Made by a program: the position numbers and the translations under genes. A stretch of DNA of 64,000 nt from Trissonchulus latispiculum (taxonomy: Eukaryota; Nematoda; Enoplea; Enoplida; Ironidae). This document shows, piece by piece, positions 12,912 to 21,513 of the stretch; position 1 is the first letter of the stretch; the number at the start of each line of letters is the position of its first letter. The DNA is taken from positions 1 through 64,000 of the forward strand of contig JASAND010018061.1 of the NCBI GenBank assembly GCA_030248195.1, written 5' to 3'. The notes under the pieces were generated by a model, which was not told the origin of the DNA, did no database searches, and was given only the letters and a program-made list of their open reading frames with translations.

Positions 12912-13062
12912 AGTATGTATGGCATAGGGACATGCTATCATCAGGTCTTGGCGGTGATTGAAGATAATCTTAGACAAACTTGGCTCAGCAAAATTTACGA
13001 AAATAACCAGTTGTGTATAAGCAGTTTCACTAGACTGACAATACTGATGGCAATATATAAAT

Positions 13063-13356
13063 GTGAAGGATATCGAAACGTTAATAAGAAACTGTCTGGA
13101 TCATACATGGGCAATGAACTTGGCTCTAGCCTACACAGCCTTCGATCTCACTGTGCGGGGGTTCAAAATTTTAATTTTTTACGATATGTGTCGACTGTGG
13201 TTTCACAAAGTTCTGTTTCTGTCCCGCAGCTTTCAAGCCCCTTTGTCGGAAAGATTTGCTAACATTTACGCAGTCCTCCAGGATTTTGACGAATCTCGCA
13301 AAAATGCTACAATTTTTATTCTCTGGTTTTACTTAAATAGCAAAGGAATTTTATAG
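13063..13356 (+). CDS. Unrecognised coding-like segment (possible terminal exon)
   Basis: A 97-codon frame with balanced composition (DHTWAMNLALAYTAFDLTV, then RGFKILIFYDMCRLWF, ending LWFYLNSKGIL). It looks protein-like rather than random. A weak AG precedes it and a stop closes it at 13356. No family is recognised. It may be the last exon of the gene starting near 11120, or a remnant of another element. Confidence 0.3.
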   Translation: MKDIETLIRNCLDHTWAMNLALAYTAFDLTVRGFKILIFYDMCRLWFHKVLFLSRSFQAPLSERFANIYAVLQDFDESRKNATIFILWFYLNSKGIL

Positions 13357-14690
13357 ATGCTGTTATAATTCATTCCGTTTTTAAAATTTAATTAGCATTA
13401 TTAACCAAGTTATAACTAGTTTTCATAAATCGAAACCATGACAGCAGTTTGAAAGCCGTGGGAGTCTGATACAACCCTCAAGGCGCGGGGAATCCTTAGT
13501 GGAAACACACAAATGTCTGGCTCCGGCGTACAGTTGCAATTTTATCCGAACTGCTAGTGGGTGACAGTTGTGCAACTTTATGGTTTGGTAAAAATCAGTA
13601 TTAAAAGAGATCCAGCGGGGAAGCATTCGGAAAAAATGTAGTAAAGAACAGCAAAAACAAACTAATCAATTTTTGCACAAATCCAATATCTAGAAAACAA
13701 TTTATAAAGGGAGCGGCGGCAGCATAAAATCAATGTGCGATATAGCTTAAGGAGAATTTTACTTGACAGAATACCTGAATTGACAACATACAGAACTCAG
13801 TAGAGTACGTTTTTGTAGTTTCTCTTAAGCTTAAGATTTATGCTGGGGAGTATCCTAGAGTATCCTTTTGAAACAGAGCGTTGATTTGAAAATTTTTTTG
13901 TTGTCGCAAAAGGTCTTTCTTGGAAACGGACAGGGGTATTCACCGACAATGAACATAAAAATCATCGTTCCCTGATAGCACCCACTTTCCGCCGTTTTAA
14001 GGAAGAACATATAATCAAGAACATGTCAGTAAATACATAAACAACTGCAGGTGGAGCGACCAATGTAAAATGGAAGAATTAAGAGGGAGGTCGTAAAAAC
14101 GGCCGTAAAAAATAAAGGGGTAGCGGTAATAATTCTCCAACTTTCTAATAATGCTAATAATTCTGCAATATTTCTGCAATTCGGGGCAGAGCCGCCTAGA
14201 AGTTGAAGATATTCTTTCATTTTGCAATTAGAACGGTCTTCGTAACTTGAATTCTTTTCACTTTGAAGAACCGAAAAGGTTTTAAAATTCTATACATTTT
14301 AAGCAAGAATAGCAATTTTCTCTGAAAAATCGGATACATTTACAAGATTGTTTTCCATAAACGCAGTAAAAATGCCGTTAAAATTTAGAAAATTCTTTGG
14401 TTTTTAGTAGCACGAAATTTAAAGAATTTGGAAATTATTTGGTTTTTTGCCTTTTTCTATTCTTCTTCTTACTTTTCCATACCTATATATATATATATTC
14501 AATTTTATCATCTGGACCAGTTGGAAAAGTTGTCTCCAGAAAACGAATCATACAGCAGCCTTGAAAAAATAGAAAAATTAAAAATAATATATTCGGGCTC
14601 TAATTAATTACAGTTTTTACGCACTGTTCGTGAGACTACAGAATGAAATCGTTGGTCGGAGCGGATCTCCGGCGCACATCACTAGAGACC
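13357..14690. other. Non-coding AT-rich stretch
   Basis: No supported gene on either strand. Short antisense frames near 13423-13626 and 14015-14227 have no recognisable features. A short TATATATATATA run lies at about 14490. Confidence 0.4.
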
Positions 14691-15310
14691 ATTTTGTTGC
14701 ACGGGATTAAATTTTTATGCACAGGGTAAAAAGTTGGATGCGCGGGATAAAAATATAGTGCACTTTGTTGCGCGAGGGTAAAACGTCTGTTGCTGGATAT
14801 ATATAAAATCTTGATGCGCTTTATTGCGCGGGGGTGAAAATGTTGTTGCGCGGCAATAAAAATTTATTGCGCGGAATAAACTATTGAGGCGCTTTCCTGC
14901 GCGGGGTAAAAGCTTTACTGCGCGGGTATAAAATCTTGAGGCGCTTTCCTGCGCGGTAATAAAATTTGCTGCGCGACTGACGCGCAGAATGACTATTTCT
15001 ACATAATGTTTCTGTGTGATGTACAATATGCCATGGATTTTTTGCCTTTTTATTGGCAACATGCAATGGGTTAAGTTTGAAATTTCGTTGCACGGGACCA
15101 CTTCTAATGCGCTTTGTTGCGCGGAGGTAAAAAGTTAGCTGTGCGGCGATACAAATTTTTTGCGCGGGACAAAATTTTGATGCGCTTTGTTGCACATCGA
15201 TAAAAATTTGCTGCGCGGGATAAAATTTTGAGGCGCTTTCCTGCGCGGGGTAAAAATGTTACTGCGCGGGGGTAAAATTTTTTCTGCGCACTGCGCGGGG
15301 GTAAATTTTC
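14690..15310 (+). repeat. Degenerate GCGCGGGGTAAAA array
   Basis: The motif TGCGCGGG(G/A)TAAAA recurs many times, often alternating with GCGCTTT(G/C)(T/C)TGCGCGG, at intervals of roughly 25-40 bp grouped into longer irregular periods. Around 15000-15105 the array is broken by unique AT-rich sequence. Translations rich in RATK/PRNKAH are by-products of the repeat. GC-rich CpG-containing islands in an AT-rich surrounding make it stand out. Confidence 0.7.
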
Positions 15311-15414
15311 TCTAGTCCGCACATGTGCAGGAGTTGTGCAGGCATTGCCCATGCGTGGTCTGGATGCTATGTCCATATTTGTTGTAAACCGTCTTTAGAT
15401 AATTACCTGAGCAG

Positions 15415-16084
15415 GGCGTTTCACAAAGGGCTCCTAAATCTAGTTCCTAAATCCCTCCTATCTTATCTCTTATGAGCAGTTTACGAGCAATTTATGAGCG
15501 GCTCCTAAAGTGTTTCACAAAGCTCCCTCTTAAACTGCTCCTAGACTTTCGCTCATAACCACCTCTTAGCGCCTTTCTCTTAACTTTCTAAGCACTTTCA
15601 CGCTGGGAACTTATGAGGAGTGCTGGAAAAGTTAAGAGACTTACAAGTTTAAATGACTTTATACTATATTCACCTACTAAATATGGTAATAAATAGATCA
15701 TTGTAATCGAACATTCTCAAATTTAAAGGCAAGGATAAAATTAACTTGTTTCTTATTTTTAGACAAAAGTAATGTCGAAATTCCAAACATTTACTATCAT
15801 ATATTTATACTTTATATTCATCAGTTGAAACTTATAAAAAGACTAATAAGTTTTTACAGAACTTTCCTGGAGGAATACAATACATTACACCTTTATCTTG
15901 GCTAAATATTTGAACAATTAGCACTTGAGAGTGCGTTATGAGCAGATTTTGGGCTCCTAATTTTAAAAGGCGATTTAGGAGGTCTCTTAGTTTAGGAGCT
16001 CTTCGTGAAACACCATTCTCCTAACTTTTATCATAAGTGGTAAACTTAGGAGCTCTTAGCGCTATGAGCCCTTTGTGAAACGCC
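15415..16084. mobile_element. MITE with 19-bp perfect TIRs
   Basis: Left end GGCGTTTCACAAAGGGCTC (15415-15433) is the exact reverse complement of the right end (16066-16084). Inside each end, diverged subterminal copies of GCTCCTAA / TTAGGAG and GAGCAGTTTACGAGC-like motifs repeat. There is no transposase frame. The element is about 670 bp. No clear target duplication is visible, so the superfamily is not assigned. Confidence 0.8.
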
Positions 16085-16257
16085 ACACTGTTTTTAGTTA
16101 TCAACTATATTATATGCTTTCTTGATTTGTCCAATATTGACTGCTGTACAAAGTGGTACAAAGTACACTGTACAAGTACTATGGTACAAAGTTTGTATTA
16201 AGACCATTGAGTGTTGTTTGTATAATTGTTAAAACTGGAATAGTTGCGAATCATCAT

Positions 16258-16376
16258 CAAGTTCAGCGAAAGCTTAAATGCAGATATAAGTATTTTCAGA
16301 TCTTAGGTACGAATAAAGTTCTTCTTTGAATAAAAAAGTTACGGTAGCACGAAATATTTTGAAACTTTTAATGTAA
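16258..16376 (+). pseudogene. Duplicated fragment of the Polinton small ORF at 20879-21226
   Basis: These ~115 bases match 21067-21180 closely (shared AGCGAAAGCTTAAA and ACGGTAGCACGAAATATTTT) but carry indels that break the frame. The fragment ends at GAAACTTTTA, then joins a copy of the host-like exon region from 11313 on. It is a rearrangement product, not a gene. Confidence 0.8.
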
Positions 16377-16770
16377 AATGTAAAATCAGTTGTGTCTTTT
16401 ACTATTTGAGATCCTTTGCGTTTTTGCACCACATCTCCATATCTAACACGAATATACTTAATTAATTAATGGGAAATCTGCCAACTATTACAGTTGAAAC
16501 GGTGTAAATGAAGTTGGAACAGAGCCATAATCGTACTGAAATAGGCTAGAGAAATGCTCAAATGCTCCAATATATATTTACATAAATCTTGAACCACATG
16601 CAACCTAATAAATTTATATAAAATAATAAAATTAAAATTAATTTATCGCGAAAATTAACGAAGCAGTGGCATTCTTTATTGTTTCAGCTTCCTCGCCCAT
16701 ACACATCTTCACCATCTCCTTCTCCAAACAAGGACACATTCAAGGATATCGCCAATTCTCCTAACCGTAG
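16377..16770 (+). repeat. Second copy of the 11313-11705 segment
   Basis: About 390 bp match 11313-11705, including the intron, the acceptor TTTCAG and most of exon 2 (the Ser/Pro-rich segment), with few differences. The match stops at CTAACCGTAG, where the Polinton integrase coding sequence begins. The two copies are in direct orientation about 5.06 kb apart. Confidence 0.85.
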
Positions 16771-17471
16771 TTGCAGCGTCACCGCGTCTTCCAGAATTTA
16801 TTCAAACTGGCACGGGTACAGAATTTAGAGACACCGAGCTTCAAAAGTTATTCATTGATAAAAATATTAAATTTTATACTTCACAAAATCCGCAAACCAA
16901 TGCAATTGTTGCCGAAAGAGTTATACGAACACTAAAGGTAGAATCTTTTGATTTCTTTCTCATAAAAGTTCCTGGGCATACATTGACGATTTGCAAAACA
17001 TTGTGAAGGGGTACAACAGATCTAAGCACAGAAATATAAAAATGGCTCCTAACCAAGTTACAAAAGATAATGAAACAAACCATCGTTAAGCATAAGTTAT
17101 TTCCAAAAGGAAAGGGTTCGTGGAGGAAGCCAAAGCTTAAAGTTGGTGAAACTGTAGAATTCAAAAAGAGAAAAACGTTTTCAGTAAAGGGTATGAACCA
17201 AATTGGACTGAAGAATTTTTTGAAATTATAGAAATTATTCCAAAAAATATCTTGTGTATCGATTACAAGATAGTAATGGTGAGGTTGTTATAGTAGCTTT
17301 TACGAGCAAGAGCTTCAAAAAGTTATTTCTCCCGAATTTTTTAAAATAGAGAAAATTATTAAACGCAGAAAAACCAAGCGAGGAAACGAATATTTAGTAA
17401 AATGGGCGGGATATCCGGAGTCAGCATGCAGCTGGGTTCAGGAAAAAGATATTGACCAAGTTTATTATTAG
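16771..17471 (+). pseudogene. Polinton retroviral-type integrase with C-terminal chromodomain, 5'-truncated
   Basis: The fragment starts inside the DDE core: FIQTGTGTEF (the second catalytic Asp position reads Gly), then AIVAERVIRTLK with the catalytic Glu. The linker (YNRSKHRNIKMAPNQV) and the post-core domain (NWTEEFFEIIEII) follow in shifted frames. A chromodomain closes the protein (FKIEKIIKRRKTKRGNEYLV, WAGYPESACSW, 17340-17471). There are at least three frameshifts and the first catalytic Asp is missing. It would have integrated the element DNA, with the chromodomain guiding it to chromatin. It directly abuts duplicated non-Polinton DNA on its 5' side. Confidence 0.85.
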
Positions 17472-17476
17472 TCTAG

Positions 17477-18063
17477 TTGTCACAGCGAGCGTTTGCGTTC
17501 TGCATATTTACATTTCCGATAAGCACCAATATTCAGGCTACTGTGAATTTCAATCGGTGCTTAGATTTATTGAAAATACCAAAAGCTTTTCCAAACACAA
17601 AATATCAACCTAACAAATTTAGAGGTTTGGTATGGAAAATTCGGCTCAGTAGAGGCAAAAGGGTGACTGTATTACTATTCCCAAATGGGAATGCGTCCAT
17701 TGTAGGCGCGACTTTAGAGGATCACATTTCCGAGAGCATAACTGTGAAATGTTATTAAATAGTCTGAAAATAAAGGTGACAGCATCATCTTATAAAATTC
17801 ATAACGTAGTTGCTGCGGGAAATTTATTCCACCGCATAGACTTAGATTACCTACGCCGAACGTTGCAAAGGAACTATGTCATTATCGATGATGTAGAGCT
17901 TTGTGGCTTAAGAGTGAAGATAGGTTCTAGTGCTGTGGCGATTCTTTTTCATACTAGCAAAATTATTTTAAGTGGAAATAGAACGTTTTCTGACATGCAA
18001 GCTGCAACGGTTGTAATCACCACACCAATAAGAAGCAGCCTGACACTAGATAACCTAGTAGAC
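17477..18063 (+). pseudogene. TBP-like two-repeat saddle protein in a Polinton (frameshifted)
   Basis: Two consecutive frames (to 17758 and from 17749) together read like the two structural repeats of a TATA-box-binding protein. Repeat 1 has IQATVNFNRCLDL, YQPNKFRGLVWKIR and VTVLLFPNGNASIVGAT. Repeat 2 has YKIHNVVAAGNLFHRIDL, then ELCGLRVKI and AVAILFHTSKIILSGNR. Order, spacing (about 90 residues per repeat) and the hydrophobic LIF.SGK.V.TGA-like strand pattern all match the family. Two phenylalanine or equivalent intercalating positions cannot be assigned by eye. A single frameshift lies near 17750-17758. The second frame has no stop before the penton start, so its end is uncertain. Its place between integrase and capsid genes suggests an element-encoded promoter factor. 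Confidence 0.7.
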
Positions 18064-18676
18064 ATGTCAAGTTTTAATGTCACTATATGTTGATAGCACA
18101 GGTGTAGTTCGTCTTTGGAAGTGGGCGACTACGAAGTTGCGGTAACAAAATGTCATTTCACTAGGTCATCTCACCAGGAGATATTAAGCTATCTTCTGAA
18201 TCAGGAAACAAAATTTTTAAATTCGAAGGGGGTATTTTGACACTGAGCGAGATTTGGTTAAACGTGTCAATAAACGTTTTCGAACAGAAGGGCTGAGCAT
18301 TAGACTTAAATTAAAAGGAGATACCATCAAACTAACCGAGGAGGATGGTGTCACTATAACTTTTCCTGAATCGCTTAGTGACATCTTCGGATTTACTGAC
18401 AATGCAACCACTGGCCCGAGGACACTTGTATAGCGTTGAACAAACAGTTTTGTTGTTGCCGATATTGTGCAACCACAACTAGTTAATAGCACAATGCTCC
18501 CTCTGCTTTATGTACACACTCTCCACAATCCAAATTTTCACCTAAATTACTTGAAACTTAGCTGTTCAGAGTTGTCGGCCATAAGTATTAAATGCTTTGA
18601 TTTGAACCTAAAGCCAATAGATACAAACGGCACTACGCTAGTCCTACAACTTCATTTTAGAAAACTTAATAAGTAG
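18064..18676 (+). pseudogene. Polinton minor capsid (penton-like) protein, broken
   Basis: The start MSSFNVT resembles Polinton penton-like proteins, and two stops follow it at once (18091-18096). Next comes LEVGDYEVAVTKCHFTR, the typical 'gives-value-to' strand near the N terminus. The middle is frameshifted (LRLKLKGDTIKLTEEDGV, about 18300-18350), and the C-terminal part is intact: VQPQLVNSTMLPLLYVH and a final LQLHFRK before the stop at 18674. Family knowledge: these single-jelly-roll proteins form the capsid vertices. It sits just before the basic core peptide and the major capsid gene, as part of a structural module. Confidence 0.75.
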
Positions 18677-18704
18677 GACACATGTTTTGGTTTATAAATT
18701 TATC

Positions 18705-18854
18705 ATGCCCAAATCAAAACGTATTGCATTCTTCCCTACTAGTTTGGGTAAGAGAGTGTCTAAATACAAAAGAAGGCATCACAAGCAAATCAAAAAAGTT
18801 GTTCGTCGTCGAAGGCGCCGTTCTACTAAACAACGTAGAAGACGGCATCGATGA
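18705..18854 (+). CDS. 49-aa highly basic, core-protein-like peptide
   Basis: An ATG at 18705 opens a 49-codon frame ending at 18852-18854. It starts MPKSKRIAFFPTSLGKRVSK and ends in a cluster of consecutive Arg (VVRRRRRRSTKQRRRRHR). Nearly half of the residues are Arg or Lys. The stop overlaps the next ATG as ATGA (18851-18854). Composition, size and position beside the capsid genes suggest a DNA-condensing virion core peptide, like small adenovirus core proteins. That is inference; no homologue can be shown here. It is one of the few intact frames of the block. Confidence 0.6.
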   Translation: MPKSKRIAFFPTSLGKRVSKYKRRHHKQIKKVVRRRRRRSTKQRRRRHR

Positions 18855-20189
18855 GCAAGCGAGCTACTAGGACTGAATCTAAGCACGGTTGTAGTGTTGA
18901 TGCATTGGACTACGGTTGAATTCAAAATATTCTGCAGGCTGTGGAAAGTTCGCAAGTACTGGAGGTACCTTGTTACACTAGTCTTCCACGAGAAGATACG
19001 ACCCCGCTAGAGTTCAGAATAGACAAGACCGACACTTACATTGACTTAATAGACAATTCTAAATTGTATCTGAAACTGCAAGCTTTGAAAGAGGACGGTT
19101 CTGAGCTTGGTGCAAAAAATTTCATTTCTACGTGCAATTTATTTTGTTATGCATTATTTGCATGCTGTGAAATTTATATCAGTGATCAGCGTATAACATA
19201 TGATCAAAATGTATATCCTTGGATATGTTATTTGAGATATTTGCTACTTAAAAGTGCAGACTCGTTTGACTTAAAACTTGTCAACTGGACTAAAGATCCG
19301 CCAGAGCATGGAAATGAGCACTACATAACAGCCGTAGGCAAAATGGTGATTTTGAATGCCGCTATGAAAACGAGAAGAGGTGTTATTTCTAATTCAAAAA
19401 ATTAGAAATGCTAATTCCATTGCTAACAGACTTTGACGCATTTGGCAAATTTTTTCCAAATCAAACTGAAATACTTATTAGACTGATACGAACTCCTGCA
19501 TCATTTGCCCTTTTCGATCAAATTGACAAACTCAAATGTAATATCAAAGTTTTAGATGCAAAAGTTTATATCCCCAGAATAAAACTTATAGCTAATGCTC
19601 TTCAGGCGTACGATCGTTTACTAAATTCTAAAGGTTTCGATTACCCACTAACACGCTATATTGGAAAAGCAAAAAGTTTACTTGTTGGAGATCAGAATAT
19701 AGAATGGACAGTGTTTACAGGTGATCTACCGAAACGAATATTTATGTTCAAGGTCCATTCTTCAGCTTACAATTCCATGGTATATTCCAATCCATTCGAT
19801 TTTTAGATGCATACCCTCTCTAACTTATACGTATATATAAATGACATAAGTTTACCTGTAGCAACAGGTTTTAGTGTAAAGTGATAAGGGCGAAATTAGA
19901 ATGTTTACGTACGCGATTGCTAGTGTGGTAAAAGAAAACCAGCAGCTCCATCTAACCTTGAAGGATTTTCTAAAAGTTTTTTTCAATTTTTGTTATTGAT
20001 TGCACTAAAGATCAATCAGCGGGAAGCTGTGGTTACGTAAATCCTCCAACCTACGGCAATCTTCGACTCAGAGTTGACATTAAACGAGCTATTACTGCTG
20101 CAGTCACCTTAGTGGTAATTGCAGAGTTTGACGGAATTTTACACATCGACGCAAACAGAAATCCAAATTGGGTAGAAACAACTTATTAA
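18851..20189 (+). pseudogene. Polinton major capsid protein (double jelly-roll), broken
   Basis: Starts at an ATG overlapping the core peptide stop (MSKRATRTESK). An in-frame TGA follows at 18917-18919 and then a long readable stretch: TPLEFRIDKTDTYIDL, SKLYLKLQAL, ISDQRITYDQNVYPW. After a stop near 19403 it resumes with FGKFFPNQTEILIRLIRT, PLTRYIGKAK, GDLPKRIFMF and YSNPFDF. Beyond further stops and frame changes it ends with YGNLRLRVDI, VVIAEFDGILHIDANRNP, stop at 20187. Total about 445 codons, the normal size for the family. Family knowledge: it forms the pseudo-hexameric capsid shell. At least four lesions are visible. Confidence 0.8.
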
Positions 20190-20248
20190 GTAGACCGCTC
20201 ATCTAAAGTTTTGTTATTTTTGGTTACTCAATTTCAATTATAATCAGT

Positions 20249-20874
20249 ATGATTTTACAGCAACCCTATACGATGGTAGTATCGGGTGCAATCGGGACAG
20301 GAAAAACCGTTTTTCTCAGCAACCTACTTAAAAATCAAGAAAGTTTACATAACAGACCATTTGACAGAATAATCTATTTTTATTCAATGTTTCAAAATAT
20401 TTATACACAACTTCTTAGTTCAATATCAAACATCGAACTAATTCAAGGAGTTCCAGATAATGTACTGGATCTTGTTAGTAGCCAAAGTTCGACTCTGTTA
20501 ATCCTTGACGATCTTATGATGGAGCTAGAAAGAGATAAGCGATTACCAACCATATTTACTAAGTGCCGTCACGTGGACTGCTCAATAATTTTAGTACTAC
20601 AGAACTTATATCACGACTCCAAATATTTGAGAGCAGTTACCAGAAACGCTCACTATGTGGTTCTTTTTCCAAACCCTCGTGATGCCATGATTATACACAA
20701 ATTAGGAAATAAAATTTTTCCCGGAAAATCAAAGTTTTTGCCATCTGCTTTTGTGCAGGCAACAGTAAAGCAGTTCGGCTATTTATTCTTGGATTTAAAA
20801 CTAACAACCACAACAAATTTAAAGAAGGAATACTACCGGGAGAGCAGGAATATTTATATCTACCTCAGAATTAA
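20249..20874 (+). pseudogene. Polinton FtsK/HerA-type genome-packaging ATPase, one frameshift
   Basis: ATG at 20249. Walker A GAIGTGKT (residues 13-20), Walker B LLILDDLM (83-90), and QNLYHD (118-123) after beta-strand SIILVL. The frame is intact to about residue 188 (LFLDLKLTTTTN). There a small frameshift (about 20815-20825) moves the natural ending, LPGEQEYLYLPQN, into another frame, with stop TAA at 20872-20874. In the unshifted frame translation runs on into the following gene. Family knowledge: this enzyme pumps DNA into capsids. It lies just after the major capsid gene, the usual Polinton neighbourhood. Confidence 0.85.
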
Positions 20875-20878
20875 TAAA

Positions 20879-21226
20879 ATGCTACAACTTCAAAACCGCT
20901 TAGTTATGTCTTTAAATCTAAAAGATTATTTGCCTATTCTCAAGGTACTTGCAAGCACAAACCCCAAAGTAGCCAACGCTACCTTGTCCCCAGCAAAAAG
21001 TGGTTTAATTAACGCACTAACAGAAATTGTCCACAACACTCTAAACGGTAGCGTCAATCTTCCTCTTCAAGTTCAGCGAAAGCTTAAACGCAGATATAAG
21101 TATTTTCAGATCTTAGGTACGAAAAAGGTTTCTTTGAATAAAAAAGTTACGGTAGCACGAAATATTTTGAAACTTTTACAGAACGCATTGCAATCAGCAT
21201 TAAAGTTTTTAGATACGCTTCCCTGA
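20879..21226 (+). CDS. Polinton small conserved ORF (Lys-rich, unknown function)
   Basis: ATG at 20879 (MLQLQNRLVMSLNLKDYL), stop TGA at 21224-21226; 115 codons. Features: LKVLASTNPKVANATLSPAK, then ALTEIVHNTLNGSVNLPL, and a basic stretch VQRKLKRRYKYFQILG. This layout (AL.EI..N.L.G...L followed by Lys/Arg) is common in small accessory ORFs of animal Polintons. The role is not established. It is intact here. The C-terminal half is also present, broken, at 16258-16376. Confidence 0.6.
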   Translation: MLQLQNRLVMSLNLKDYLPILKVLASTNPKVANATLSPAKSGLINALTEIVHNTLNGSVNLPLQVQRKLKRRYKYFQILGTKKVSLNKKVTVARNILKLLQNALQSALKFLDTLP

Positions 21227-21478
21227 ATGGCTCAACGAATGGTAGTAGTTCCAGAAAATGTGTATCAGAAATTAATTGCTAGCTCGTCATCTGAAACCAA
21301 ATCTGAAGTACCTGAACCAGGTTACAGTTTTGTGACCGACTCAAAAACTACTCAGTTGCACTGGACAAGTATAAACCGGGCTTTACTACCTAAACATTAT
21401 AGAAATAAAGCTCGAGTATTGTTACATTATTTGGATTGCAACGTTCATTTAGATAAGGTACCGTATTCTCGCGCTTAA
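21227..21478 (+). CDS. Polinton accessory ORF, 3'-truncated
   Basis: ATG follows the preceding stop directly (TGAATG at 21224-21229). The frame begins MAQRMVVVPENVYQKLI and continues with LLPKHYRNKARVLLHYLD. Polinton accessory proteins often open with a similar VPE..Y..L phrase and carry KA..LL..L later. The expected tail is replaced: the frame stops at TAA inside CTTAAGGG (21476-21478), where a TTAA-type repeat begins. The stop is therefore supplied by inserted DNA. Confidence 0.55.
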   Translation: MAQRMVVVPENVYQKLIASSSSETKSEVPEPGYSFVTDSKTTQLHWTSINRALLPKHYRNKARVLLHYLDCNVHLDKVPYSRA

Positions 21479-21489
21479 GGGAACACTCA

Positions 21490-21513
21490 CTTAAGAGAAC
21501 ATGTTCTCTTAAG
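21490..21513. repeat. 24-bp perfect palindrome with TTAA ends
   Basis: Half-site CTTAAGAGAACA followed immediately by its exact reverse complement. It sits between TTAA at 21476 and the start of the TTAA-type repeat at about 21509. It may be an excision footprint or the remnant of a TTAA insertion. Confidence 0.7.

Noticed and set aside
14715..15376. Long antisense frames rich in RATK / PRNKAH
   Set aside because: They are translations of the GCGCGGG array in three frames; no protein features.
15415..16084. Assignment of the MITE to Harbinger or Kolobok
   Set aside because: The flanks show neither a TWA nor a TTAA duplication.
16258..21478. A complete, functional Polinton virus
   Set aside because: Integrase, TBP-like, penton, major capsid and ATPase genes all carry frameshifts or stops; no protease and no terminal repeats were found.
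21490..21513. Steroid-receptor-like response element
   Set aside because: AGAACA half-sites are present, but the spacing is zero and the TTAA context explains the palindrome better.
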